This document shows, one piece after another, positions 41,701-49,760 of a stretch of 64,000 bases of DNA. The DNA is from Clostridiales bacterium (GTDB lineage Bacteria; Bacillota; Clostridia; Saccharofermentanales; Saccharofermentanaceae). The notes under the pieces are model-generated. The model was not told the DNA's origin. It saw only the letters and a program-made list of their open reading frames with translations, and did not search any database. The DNA lies in assembly GCA_017561715.1 (NCBI GenBank), contig JAFZBN010000015.1, positions 450,393-514,392 on the forward strand. Direction: 5' to 3'. The stretch's first letter is position 1. Every line of letters begins with the position of its first letter. Position numbers and translations under genes: made by a program.

Positions 41701-42444
41701 GGTCGTGTAGGACTTTCCTTCTTCTCTGGACATAGTGTCTGAATCGAACGACTCGCCACTGATAATCACGGTCTTTCCGTCAAGTTGAACAGATCCGATG
41801 ATATAGTTTTCGAGATCATCCAGGTGAGAAAGATCTTCGTCTGTAAAGGCGGCATCCGGTTTCTCCGGATCTGTTACGATTTCTATTTCGATCTCGTAGA
41901 GTTTTCCCGCTTCGGAAACAAACGAATACTTATTTGACCTGAGCTTATATCTGGCATGACCATCATAATTGATCGTCATATCACTGCAGGTCTTATAAAT
42001 AGCCTTGTCACCGACATGGATCACGCCATTTTTCAGGACCTCCAGGCTCTCCAGATTCTCCTGGCTATCGATCTCATTTGCCGAAACATTTTCGATAAAG
42101 GTGTTTTCGCTTAAGTCAGAAGGCGCATCTTTCACATGAACCATGACAAAGAATGTCTGCCCGTCATCTGCTCCAACCGCCGGCGCTTCACCTAGAAGGG
42201 CTAATCCTTCTTCTTCATATGAATCCAGTATCGGATCCAGACCATACTGCGCAGTAAACTCCGAATCGCTCTCACTCATGCCGACCCACTGAACATCTGA
42301 AAATTCATTCGGCAAAGAAACCGTCAATCCCTCAGGCAGTTCAAAGGTGCGTCCCTCTTCATCGGCCGCAAAAGTGACGGCGGAATATGACGCGACGAGC
42401 ATGAACAACGTAATTAAGATACTAATCAATTTTCGTGATCTCAT
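38791..42444 (-). CDS. Secreted-domain protein with two acyltransferase-3 membrane domains
   Basis: 1217 residues in four parts. Signal peptide (SILITLFMLVASYSAVTFAA). Two homologous extracellular units of ~200 residues, each with LTV/LTIKLPxx, a WxGxSExD motif and an E-V-F-E-x-I region (residues ~30-230 and 235-440), then a Thr/Glu linker. A first acyltransferase domain (~510-870: KGIQGFAAVAIILHHLTQEL, INTHMWYIVEIAILYLVFYI, NPVLKFLGSISLELYLLHNL). A second, different acyltransferase domain (~885-1205: SIDVMRAIMAFLVVAIHWPF, YSEHLWYLGSLLYALLIL). Each should transfer an acyl group across the membrane. The first domain is related to the neighbouring 389-residue acyltransferase. Confidence 0.85.
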   Translation of the reverse strand: MRSRKLISILITLFMLVASYSAVTFAADEEGRTFELPEGLTVSLPNEFSDVQWVGMSESDSEFTAQYGLDPILDSYEEEGLALLGEAPAVGADDGQTFFVMVHVKDAPSDLSENTFIENVSANEIDSQENLESLEVLKNGVIHVGDKAIYKTCSDMTINYDGHARYKLRSNKYSFVSEAGKLYEIEIEIVTDPEKPDAAFTDEDLSHLDDLENYIIGSVQLDGKTVIISGESFDSDTMSREEGKSYTTLSGLTIKLPSDIEVFWNGISEDDPLFDKYPEMTMDIISQMYTQNGLELQAQGEPEGPDNGQFPFVFIHETDTPATPDEEALLDAFYTFRDEMLVSSVAGGYDGDPVEEQLGYGKVEIGGYTLFKVTSQVRSDYRVRFYEYTLISDSGEMHRIDVLLVSNPANHDEPIPFTEEDIAQHDALAEYVFESISYAGGTIAPEAEPFRVITGEPMGTVSGNNGDTSETKEEPAQTENTTTEPAAQSTAKKPKKTFFQSFTTFAFPIWLLACGMMLLLFLGAKVSKRHEWQEEPFSLETSKGIQGFAAVAIILHHLTQELAEKSGPLEFLSECGVLFVGIFFFFSGYGLYTSLKNKENYLKTFLKKRFVTILIPFYVCILVFTMGVCACGAKIKGKQIFYVLSGWSLINTHMWYIVEIAILYLVFYILYRLIKNRTIATILMTVFVLAMMGGSLWLCHGSDFACKYWFMGEWWYNASFLFIVGILVSKHADLLRKIARKAYVVLLPAFGVLTWFLGTKTRDALHTYSYWSEIPGVDRQLDDKLRCLSVQLPWIICFVIFLLLVMMKVRFGNPVLKFLGSISLELYLLHNLFLVGLSDGSIFRVPSPSMYMLLTVLMAIGLATVVSGFDKYVIALITGKKRDDLKLPETTPKRIASIDVMRAIMAFLVVAIHWPFGGKAGQVFITFGKAAVPFFLVVCGYLLFRENSDEMMQRLKKQTKRILIFFVLANVFYIGMYALYSHKMSGSWTDFKDCFKTKAIMNFLLYNFPLYSEHLWYLGSLLYALLILMLLNKLKVLKYAMYLAPALVAAYVVLAHMGVGEFYQLRNAIFIGLGYTMMGMLIRKYEKKILSIKHIGLILLVLFAACSFASIYELNHYKQGTAVPFIGAEIMTYVIVLLCLRFPNFGVNTFAEKFGRECSLPIYIMHIALIQVCLMTNNDKFFGQVGAFIIYAVTAAICAAYVSIKKAALSTREKTTA

Positions 42445-42557
42445 GAGGCATCCTCCTAGGATTTTTCTACTCTAAACCTAGCAGCAAACCTCTAAAACCA
42501 CAACCGACTGTTAGTAGAGTTCCCTGTTTTCAGGGGTTTTCGGGTTCAATTGCAACC
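42445..42557. other. Short gap, no gene
   Basis: Contains CCCTG/CAGGG (42522-42526, 42531-42535) as a small hairpin with a T-run on the plus strand only; role unclear. Confidence 0.3.
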
Positions 42558-43610
42558 TCAGCCGAGCTTGCCTCCGCCCCACTCTACGAGGACGAATCCT
42601 TCTCTTTCGTTAAGTGACGGGTTCATCTCGGAAAGATCCTGTGCCTCCATTTTCACATATTCATCGGATCCGTAGAAGAGCATGTTCACGCGGACGACCG
42701 TATCCGGAAGCGGGTCGACATTAAGTTTCGCCACTTCTTCGTAAGTGTCGGTCTGGAACGCGATCACGTTATACGGATTCTCCTCAAGGTCCGGGAGCCA
42801 GTACATAATGAAAGCATTTGCTTCCGTATCAGAAAGACCCAGGTCGGAAAGTGCTTTTTCCAGGAAAACGGCGGAATCTTCACCACGAACGCAGAAGCCC
42901 TTCGAGAAATCCGGTACCATATCCACATCTGCTTCCCAGTAGAGATACTCATACTGACGGCCTGCTTTATCGGTCAGAACGCCGTCGGCAGATGTCTTCA
43001 CGGTCCAGCCGTTCGACTCATCATACTTCGGATAGGTGCAGGTCAGCTCGCCATTGAGGTCGAGTTTTACATTCGCCTCGCGCTCCTGCTCGTCGTAAAG
43101 GTAGATGATCGGGGCATTGTAATGGACTTCTCTGATCTCGCCCGGTTCGCCGACATATTTGAACACGCGATACCAACCATATCCTGCACCAAATATATAA
43201 ACGATCAAAACAAGTGAAAGACTTGAACTCCTCCACATTTGTCTATTTTCAAGAGTGGCTACTATAAAATATAGGATGAACGCAATTCCGACCATTGCAA
43301 GGTTAATGTACAAGAGCATCTCTATGATGATATCTAGATCACTTGTAGTTTGCTTACCTTCCTCAAGCGAGGGTTCGCGATTAGCTGTCTCGAAGTAAAC
43401 ATCATCCGAGACGGGTTGGACGTTACCGGACCCAAAGATTTCATCTTCGCTATATATAATCGATATGGTATCACAAGGATAGACCAAATTATACGTTCTG
43501 TTGCACTTGATAATCTTGTCGGCATCAATTTGCAGGGCACTGAAGGCAACCAGATTTACGATCAGTGCGGCACAGAGCCAGATCTTGATGTATGTTCTTG
43601 TTTCACTCAT
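42558..43610 (-). CDS. Membrane protein paralogue with conserved extracytoplasmic C-terminal domain, copy 3 of 3
   Basis: 350 residues. One N-terminal helix (KIWLCAALIVNLVAFSALQI), a ~65-residue external loop with CNRTYNLVYPCDT, two more helices, then a C-terminal domain of ~190 residues starting YNAPIIYLYDEQEREANVKL and ending VLVEWGGGKLG. I have seen this C-terminal domain in other clostridial surface proteins but know no function. The ATG at 43610 overlaps the TGA of the preceding gene (ATGA); its ribosome site GGAGG lies within that gene's last codons. Confidence 0.8.
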   Translation of the reverse strand: MSETRTYIKIWLCAALIVNLVAFSALQIDADKIIKCNRTYNLVYPCDTISIIYSEDEIFGSGNVQPVSDDVYFETANREPSLEEGKQTTSDLDIIIEMLLYINLAMVGIAFILYFIVATLENRQMWRSSSLSLVLIVYIFGAGYGWYRVFKYVGEPGEIREVHYNAPIIYLYDEQEREANVKLDLNGELTCTYPKYDESNGWTVKTSADGVLTDKAGRQYEYLYWEADVDMVPDFSKGFCVRGEDSAVFLEKALSDLGLSDTEANAFIMYWLPDLEENPYNVIAFQTDTYEEVAKLNVDPLPDTVVRVNMLFYGSDEYVKMEAQDLSEMNPSLNEREGFVLVEWGGGKLG

Positions 43611-44662
43611 CCGAGCTTGCCTCCTCCCCACTCAACAAGGACGAAGCCTTCTCTTTCTTCAAGTGACGGATTCATCGCGGAAAGCTCCTGTGCTTCCATT
43701 TCCACATATTCATCGGATCCGTAGAAGAGCATGTTCACACGTACGACCGTATCCGGGAGCGGGTCGACATTAAGTTTCGCCACTTCCTCGTAAGTGTCGG
43801 TCTGGAACGCGATCACGTTATACGGATTCTCCTCAAGGTCCGGGAGCCAGTACATAATGAAAGCATTTGCTTCCGTGTCCGAAAGACCCAGGTCGGAAAG
43901 TGCTTTTTCCAAGAAAGCGGCGGAATCTTCACCCTTCACGCAGAAGCCCTTCGAGAAATCCGGATCCATATCTACATCTGCTTCCCAGTAGAGATATTCA
44001 TACTGACGGCCTGCTTTATCGGTCAGAACGCCGTCCGCAGATGTCTTCACGGTCCAGCCGTTTGACTCATCATATTTCGGATAGGTGCAGGTCAGCTCGC
44101 CATTGAGGTCGAGTTTCACATTTGCCTCGCGCTCCTGCTCGTCGTAAAGGTAGATGATCGGTGCATTAAAATGGATCTCTTCACCGAGACCGCCCGGTTC
44201 GGAGATATGAATGTTTATGAGAGACCAACCATATCCTGAACCGAACATAAACACGATCAAAACAAATGTGAGACCCGAACTCCTCCACATTTGTCTATTT
44301 TCAAGAGTGGCTACAATAAAATAAAGGATGCACGCCATTCCGGCCATCGCGAGATCAATGTAGACAAGAATCTCAAAGATGATCAGCAAATCGCTTTTCG
44401 TCTTCTTGCCGGGAACGAGCGAAGGTTCGTGATTAGGTGGTTCATATTCATAATCATCCGAGATGGGTACAATATTGCCGGGATCACCGTCGGGAATTAC
44501 GCTGTATACAACCGGATTAGTATTACAAGGATAGACCAAGTTGTACGTTCTATTGCACTTGATAATATAGTCGGCGCCCAATCCCAGGACACAGAAGGCA
44601 ACAAAATCTACGATCAGTATGGCCCAGAGCCATATCTTTACGTATGTTCTTTCTTCACTCAT
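43607..44662 (-). CDS. Membrane protein paralogue, copy 2 of 3
   Basis: 351 residues with the same plan as its neighbours. Its C-terminal ~190 residues are almost identical to those of copies 1 and 3, while the first external loop (from CNRTYNLVYPCNTNP) and the juxtamembrane part differ. The ATG at 44662 overlaps the TGA of copy 1 in ATGA, again with the ribosome site inside the preceding WGGG codons. Confidence 0.8.
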   Translation of the reverse strand: MSEERTYVKIWLWAILIVDFVAFCVLGLGADYIIKCNRTYNLVYPCNTNPVVYSVIPDGDPGNIVPISDDYEYEPPNHEPSLVPGKKTKSDLLIIFEILVYIDLAMAGMACILYFIVATLENRQMWRSSGLTFVLIVFMFGSGYGWSLINIHISEPGGLGEEIHFNAPIIYLYDEQEREANVKLDLNGELTCTYPKYDESNGWTVKTSADGVLTDKAGRQYEYLYWEADVDMDPDFSKGFCVKGEDSAAFLEKALSDLGLSDTEANAFIMYWLPDLEENPYNVIAFQTDTYEEVAKLNVDPLPDTVVRVNMLFYGSDEYVEMEAQELSAMNPSLEEREGFVLVEWGGGKLG

Positions 44663-45702
44663 CCGAGCTTGCCTCCTCCCCACTCAACAAGGACGAAGCC
44701 TTCTCTTTCTTCAAGAGACGGATTCATCGCGGAAAGATCCTGTGCCTCCATTTCCACATATTCATCAGATCCGTAGAAGAGCATGTTCACACGTACGACC
44801 GTATCCGGGAGCGGATCGACATTAAGTTTCGCCACTTCCTCGTATGCGTCGGTCTGGAACGCGATCACGTTATACGGATTCTCCTCCAGGTCCGGGAGCC
44901 AGTACATAATGAAAGCATTTGCTTCCGTGTCCGAAAGACCCAGGTCGGAAAGTGCTTTTTCCAAGAACGCGGCGGAATCTTCACCCTTCACGCAGAAGCC
45001 CTTCGAGAAATCCGGATCCATATCCACATCTGCTTCCCAGTAGAGATATTCATACTGACGGCCGTTCCTATCTGTCAGAACACCGTCGGCAGATGTCTTC
45101 ACGGTCCAGCCGTTCGTTTCGTCATACTTCGGATAGGTGCAGGTCAGCTCGCCATTAAGGTCAAGCTTGACATTCGCTTCGCGCTCCTGCTCATCGTAAA
45201 GATAGATGATCGGCGCGTTAAAATGGTATTCGGTGACTTTCGCGGGGCGGCTGATAATATAGTACAAACTCTTAGAGGCATATCCGGTACCGATTATAAG
45301 ACCAATCATAACCATCGATAAAAGTGTGCCCAGAAGCGGCTTTCTATCTTCCATACTTGAAATGACATAATAAAGAAGGATCGCTGTTACGGCAATCAGG
45401 AGATCAACGACGAAAAGAATCTCAATGATGGAAGTTAGATCACTGCTTAATAATTCATCTTCCACAAGGCTGGGCTCGTTATCAACAGGCTTGGAATAAT
45501 CAGCCCAGGGCTTCGTTCTGGTTCTATTGGTTTCGTAGTCATTAATATCAGACACAACTATATCGATCGTATGGCAGGGATAGATTTTTTTGTAGGATCT
45601 GTTGCATTTGAAAATATCTTCGCGCATGACAGAAAGGACCCCGAAGACAGCCATATCTACGATCAGTGTGATGATGACCCAGATCTTGATGTATGTTTTC
45701 AT
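44659..45702 (-). CDS. Membrane protein paralogue, copy 1 of 3
   Basis: 347 residues, first of the transcript. The N-terminal third is the most diverged (KIWVIITLIVDMAVFGVLSV, CNRSYKKIYPCHTIDI), but the C-terminal domain matches the other two nearly residue for residue. I use the ATG at 45702, preceded by AGAGGGG, rather than the frame start at 45738. No export signal beyond the first membrane helix. Confidence 0.8.
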   Translation of the reverse strand: MKTYIKIWVIITLIVDMAVFGVLSVMREDIFKCNRSYKKIYPCHTIDIVVSDINDYETNRTRTKPWADYSKPVDNEPSLVEDELLSSDLTSIIEILFVVDLLIAVTAILLYYVISSMEDRKPLLGTLLSMVMIGLIIGTGYASKSLYYIISRPAKVTEYHFNAPIIYLYDEQEREANVKLDLNGELTCTYPKYDETNGWTVKTSADGVLTDRNGRQYEYLYWEADVDMDPDFSKGFCVKGEDSAAFLEKALSDLGLSDTEANAFIMYWLPDLEENPYNVIAFQTDAYEEVAKLNVDPLPDTVVRVNMLFYGSDEYVEMEAQDLSAMNPSLEEREGFVLVEWGGGKLG

Positions 45703-45778
45703 GCAATCCACCCCTCTCTTACCTGAAAAACTCTTCACCTATAAGACGAGTATACTACGGATTTTGTTGCAAAGAAAA

Positions 45779-45800
45779 GACCTCGATTGCTCAAGGTCTC
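45779..45800 (-). terminator. Probable terminator of the Pr6Pr gene
   Basis: AGACCT (45779-45784) and AGGTCT (45795-45800); on the minus strand followed by TTTTCTTTG. Confidence 0.55.
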
Positions 45801-45834
45801 AGGATGATCACTCTTTCTCATGGGAAGAGAATCG

Positions 45835-46485
45835 TCATAGGCAGGTCTCTGATACTATTTTCCTTTTGTTGCCGACTTTCCTGTTTATCTCGAAGAGCAG
45901 ACAGGCGATCCCGAAAGAGATAAGGACGATCCCGGCAAAGATCAGGAGCGCCACGCCCCATCCCCAGCGGAGGAACAGATAAAAGTCATTATAATTCGGA
46001 TATCTTTCACCCACTCCGTTGATCAGGATATTCAGAACGTAGACCACCCCATATACCAGAGTCGGCACAGCCGAAAGCACTTTCCACTTCCATTTCTTCG
46101 GCACATCGGAAAGAAGGACAAATTCGATCATAGACAGAAGCGGCACGATCAGATGGAAGAAAAGATTCGCACGCTTGTACATCCGCCAGTGTCCATAAAG
46201 CGGACCGAGGAAGAATAGAACAACGGCAAATGTCAGTCCCGTTGCTGTCGCCGACATCAGTTTTAAGACCTTCGTTGCTTTTCCCTGATAGAAAAGCGCC
46301 ATCAGGGCAACGATCCCTGCAAAGAGATTCGACTGCACCGTATAGTAGCGAAGACTTATCGTCCCTCGCATCTGAAACTCCATGTATTCGGAACGGTAGG
46401 TCATCGTCATATAAAGACCGACCGCGACCAGGATCACGATGATGATATTGATCACACTATGCAGGATCTTTTCTCGTTTTTCCAT
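45835..46485 (-). CDS. Pr6Pr family membrane protein
   Basis: 216 residues, six membrane helices, with the family pattern TISLRYYTVQSNLFAGIVAL, then LFFHLIVPLLSMIEFVL and NDFYLFLRWGWGVALLIFAG. Pr6Pr proteins are polytopic membrane proteins of unknown role, distantly related to FAR-17a/AIG1. Convergent positions and a weak terminator at 45779 separate it from the paralogue cluster. It sits 30 bp beyond the flavodoxin gene on the same strand in the opposite order of transcription flow, upstream of the cluster. Confidence 0.75.
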   Translation of the reverse strand: MEKREKILHSVINIIIVILVAVGLYMTMTYRSEYMEFQMRGTISLRYYTVQSNLFAGIVALMALFYQGKATKVLKLMSATATGLTFAVVLFFLGPLYGHWRMYKRANLFFHLIVPLLSMIEFVLLSDVPKKWKWKVLSAVPTLVYGVVYVLNILINGVGERYPNYNDFYLFLRWGWGVALLIFAGIVLISFGIACLLFEINRKVGNKRKIVSETCL

Positions 46486-46515
46486 TCTGATTACCTCGTA
46501 TAGAACGAAAGTTGA

Positions 46516-47133
46516 TCATTTACCATAACCTAGGTCCCTGACCCAATTTCTGACAGTCTCCTCGGATCCGGCGACCTTGCCGCCTCGGATCGAAAGGGCG
46601 TCGTCAGTTTTCACATCCGCGCCTTCTGCCAGTCTCTTGATCGTATCCAGGCTGCTCGCGCCGGTCGAAGAACCTTCGTGTGAAAAGAACGGGATCACCG
46701 TTTTACCTTCCAGATCTACACTCTCGAGGAATGTCCACATCGGCATCGGAAGGTCATACCACCATACCGGGAATCCCAAAAAGATCGTATCATATTTCGC
46801 GATCTCTTCCGCGGTCAGATCAATAGTGATCGCGGGGCGGATCCCTTCGTCTTTTTCTTTTTTCGCACGATCAGCTGTCTCGTCGTAGTCTTCCGGATAT
46901 GGATCACTTGCCAGGACCCGGATGATGTCTCCGCCTGTTTCTTCCGCGATCCAATGACTCATCTTCTGAAGATTTCCGGACCACGAGAAATAGACCACGA
47001 GCACCTTTGTATCACCGGACAGTGCTATTTCATCGTTCTGGGCAACCGCGCTCGGCTTTTTCCTGCAGCCGGCAAGCACCGAAATACAAAGTGTCATCGC
47101 GACGATCATCGCCATAATCCTTATCTTTCTCAT
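46516..47133 (-). CDS. Flavodoxin-domain lipoprotein
   Basis: 205 residues. Signal with lipobox (LAGC) then a flavodoxin fold: KVLVVYFSWSGNLQKMSHWI is the FMN phosphate-binding loop region, IFLGFPVWWYDLPMP the flavin-stacking loop and TVIPFFSHEGSSTGAS the third loop. It should be an FMN electron carrier on the outer face of the membrane. GGGAGG precedes the ATG at 47133 by 7 nt. Last gene of the redox cluster that starts at 49632. Confidence 0.88.
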   Translation of the reverse strand: MRKIRIMAMIVAMTLCISVLAGCRKKPSAVAQNDEIALSGDTKVLVVYFSWSGNLQKMSHWIAEETGGDIIRVLASDPYPEDYDETADRAKKEKDEGIRPAITIDLTAEEIAKYDTIFLGFPVWWYDLPMPMWTFLESVDLEGKTVIPFFSHEGSSTGASSLDTIKRLAEGADVKTDDALSIRGGKVAGSEETVRNWVRDLGYGK

Positions 47134-47169
47134 TCTCTTTCCTCCCGAATAGTCAGTTCTCACCCGGCA

Positions 47170-47721
47170 TTATTTCAATGCCATTCCATCGGCAAAAGCA
47201 CTGCCGACCTTCTCTCCGATGCCATAGTATGCGTTTCCGAACGGATCGAAACTAATAGGCTTGACCATGCGGATATCGACTTTCCCGTCGACAACGACAC
47301 GATCATCCGCGGAAACATTTACGATCTCTCCGATCAGGATGCCATCCTCAAAGCTCTTCACCTTACACTCCATGGCCAGCGGAAGCTCATCGATCAGCGG
47401 GGCATCTACAAATTCACTCTTTGTCGCGTGGAAACCTGCTTTTTCAAACTTGTCCGGGACTTTATTTGCAGATACAACACCCACGTAATCACAGGGAACG
47501 ACCTGGTCCTCCGTTGCCATACTTACGGTAAAAGCACCTCTCGCGCGAAGGTTTTCCGTCGTCTTATGTTCAGAAAGGCTGATGGTGATCTCTCTAAAAT
47601 CCGTGGTGATCCCCCACGCTGCATTCATCGCGTTCGGGACACCGTTTTCATCATAGGTGCCGATGATCAGTACCGGCTGCGGGTACATAAGCGGCTTTCC
47701 TCCAAAATTCACTCTGTTCAT
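47170..47721 (-). CDS. Flavin reductase-like FMN-binding protein
   Basis: 183 residues. The motif YPQPVLIIGTYDENGVPNAM NAAWG core and REITISLSEHKTTENLRARG are typical of the flavoredoxin branch. It binds FMN and passes electrons to a partner. The ATG at 47721 comes right after the stop of the upstream gene (TAA at 47723-47725) with AGGAGG in that gene's end, so translation is coupled. Confidence 0.88.
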   Translation of the reverse strand: MNRVNFGGKPLMYPQPVLIIGTYDENGVPNAMNAAWGITTDFREITISLSEHKTTENLRARGAFTVSMATEDQVVPCDYVGVVSANKVPDKFEKAGFHATKSEFVDAPLIDELPLAMECKVKSFEDGILIGEIVNVSADDRVVVDGKVDIRMVKPISFDPFGNAYYGIGEKVGSAFADGMALK

Positions 47722-47722
47722 T

Positions 47723-48055
47723 TTAGTTATCCTCCTTGTATATTTCTTTTGCATAACCGAACGTGGCCCAAGCTTTCGGCCAACCGGAGTAAAAAGCCGT
47801 GTGCGTGATCAATGCAGCCATTTCTTCCTTCGTTACTCCGCTGTTCTTCGCATTCATGATATGATGCTTCAGTGCATCTGTTACTAGTCCCTGCGCCATG
47901 ATAGCCGTAACAGTTATCATGCATCTTGTCTTGGTATCAAGAGCCTCGTCATTCCAATTCTCTCCGAACAGAACATCATCGTTATAGTGAGCAAAGTTCG
48001 GCGCAAATTCTCCTAAAGCATCTCTTCCCGCTGTTTGAACGATTTTTTCCGCCAT
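47723..48055 (-). CDS. Carboxymuconolactone decarboxylase family protein
   Basis: 110 residues. The pattern DTKTRCMITVTAIMAQGLVT, then KHHIMNAKNSGVTKEEMAAL and HTAFYSGWPKAWATF is the CMD fold. The usual catalytic Cys-x-x-Cys of the AhpD branch is absent (a single C is present), so this is nearer the plain CMD group, likely with a peroxide- or redox-linked role. AAGGAGG lies 5 nt before the ATG at 48055. Confidence 0.85.
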   Translation of the reverse strand: MAEKIVQTAGRDALGEFAPNFAHYNDDVLFGENWNDEALDTKTRCMITVTAIMAQGLVTDALKHHIMNAKNSGVTKEEMAALITHTAFYSGWPKAWATFGYAKEIYKEDN

Positions 48056-48066
48056 ATTGACCTCCT

Positions 48067-48741
48067 TCATGTTTTCTCTTTAGTTGTATTTGTTTTCCGT
48101 TTTCTGAAATCTGTAAACAGGATGTATCCGACGAGCATGAACAGCAGCATGACCGCAGCATATTCCAGGAAAAACACGATCTTTGATTCACTCGTGTCAA
48201 TAAAGGCGAACATCGTCTTTCGGAACATATACTCGTGCATGGATCTTCGAACAAAAACATATGCACCGTAACCGGCGATCGCACACCAGGCAGCATGGAC
48301 TGCGATCCATGCTGTCTTATTCTTCCGAAGAAGTTTCTTTCCGGCAGGAACGAGGTGAGTTCCTGCATGGATACACATCAGCACGAACCCCCAGTAAGAA
48401 AGAAGCAGGTGGAGCTCTCTCGAAGTGGAAGCAGCAGAGGGCACGTTAATAAACGTATACAGGTGCTTTGACATCAGGATCCCGCTGATGGGAAGTGCAA
48501 ACATGATGACCAGAAGAATCATATCGAGAGCGGTCCGGATGATCCGTTTTATCCCGTACTTCCCATGGAAAAGAGCCGAGTACCATTTCAGGTTCAGTAC
48601 ATGGTGAAGGATTGAGAGTACAAGCATCAGACTTCCGAGGATCTCATGATTCTGCTCACCGATAAGAGAGTATGCCATAAGAAGCGGGAGCATCACTGTC
48701 ATGACGATATCCACGATCAGCCGAAGATTCTTTTTGTTCAC
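48067..48741 (-). CDS. DUF4405 membrane protein (cytochrome b-like)
   Basis: 224 residues with four to five membrane helices. SILHHVLNLKWYSALFHGKY and ELHLLLSYWGFVLMCIHAGTH carry regularly placed histidines that could bind heme, as in the DUF4405/cytochrome b561-type families. A further helix comes at the end. It may pass electrons through the membrane to the soluble flavoproteins encoded beside it. Start is GTG at 48741 with GGAGGAG 6 nt upstream. Its TGA is 11 bp ahead of the CMD start. Confidence 0.75.
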   Translation of the reverse strand: MNKKNLRLIVDIVMTVMLPLLMAYSLIGEQNHEILGSLMLVLSILHHVLNLKWYSALFHGKYGIKRIIRTALDMILLVIMFALPISGILMSKHLYTFINVPSAASTSRELHLLLSYWGFVLMCIHAGTHLVPAGKKLLRKNKTAWIAVHAAWCAIAGYGAYVFVRRSMHEYMFRKTMFAFIDTSESKIVFFLEYAAVMLLFMLVGYILFTDFRKRKTNTTKEKT

Positions 48742-48780
48742 TTTCTGCTCCTCCTTTCCCGAAAATCATTCTGACTCTCC

Positions 48781-49632
48781 TTATCCTTCGAACGGAAGAT
48801 GCATGCCTGCATACTTCTCTACTTCTTCATCGGTCGCGTTGTAGTACTTCTTGGTGCCGTCGAGCTTGGCGATCTCTGCCATTTCCTCATCCGTCAGAGA
48901 AAAATCAAAGATGTCTCCGTTGTCTCGGATATGATCCGGATTTTTCGAACCGGGGATCGTGATGAACTGCATCTGTGTCGCCCAGCGAAGTACGATCTGC
49001 GCATTGCTCTTTCTGTACTTATCGGAAAGTCTTGTGAAGATCTCTTCCTTCACCAGTCCCGGATCACCGTGTCCCAGCGGATACCAGCCCATGAGGACTG
49101 TGCCGTACTCCGCAACTCTGTCTCGCACTTCCTTCTCTGTGCAGTAAGGATGCGCTTCAAGTTGCATGACATGGGGCTTGATCTCAACTTCATTAAGGAG
49201 TCTGTCCAGTTTCTCACCGTAGAAATTCGAGATGCCGAGACTCTTGGCTTTTCCCTCTTTATATGCTTTCTCGAGCTGACGGTAACCCGCCATGAAGTTT
49301 CCTGCCGGCTGATGGATGAAAAGAAGATCGACATAGTCCATGTTCAGTCTCTTAAGAGTATCTTCTACTGCATCTTCATTCTCATAGACCGATGCCCAGA
49401 GTTTTGTCGAGATGAAGAGTTCCTCTCTTGTTACCAGACCTTCGCTGACCGCTCTGTTTACGGCCTCGCCGACGGACTTCTCATTCATATATGCGTTCGC
49501 CGTATCGATGAGCCTATATCCCATCTTTATAGCTGAATATACGCTGTTCACCGTATCTTCCGGGCTGATCAGAAAAGTTCCGATGCCTAATACCGGTGCC
49601 TGCACTCCATTCGAAAGTGTTACATATTCCAT
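48781..49632 (-). CDS. Aldo/keto reductase
   Basis: 283 residues. The family landmarks are visible: GYRLIDTANAYMNEKSVGEA (catalytic Asp and Tyr), FISTKLWAS (Lys), YVDLLFIHQPAGN (His), SLGISNFYGEKLD and ITIPGSKNPDHIRDN. It should reduce aldehydes or ketones with NAD(P)H. First gene of the minus-strand redox cluster and divergent from the LysR gene at 49761, which probably controls it. GGAGG precedes the ATG by 9 nt. Confidence 0.92.
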   Translation of the reverse strand: MEYVTLSNGVQAPVLGIGTFLISPEDTVNSVYSAIKMGYRLIDTANAYMNEKSVGEAVNRAVSEGLVTREELFISTKLWASVYENEDAVEDTLKRLNMDYVDLLFIHQPAGNFMAGYRQLEKAYKEGKAKSLGISNFYGEKLDRLLNEVEIKPHVMQLEAHPYCTEKEVRDRVAEYGTVLMGWYPLGHGDPGLVKEEIFTRLSDKYRKSNAQIVLRWATQMQFITIPGSKNPDHIRDNGDIFDFSLTDEEMAEIAKLDGTKKYYNATDEEVEKYAGMHLPFEG

Positions 49633-49760
49633 ATATCTGTTCCTCCTCAGGGTGTTCTTCTTTATGGTTTCAGTTTACAGTGACTTCAGAATGATGTACA
49701 ATGCCAATAATGAATTCTGCTATAACCAAAGTGAATACTGAACCGTGAAGAGGCGCCTTT

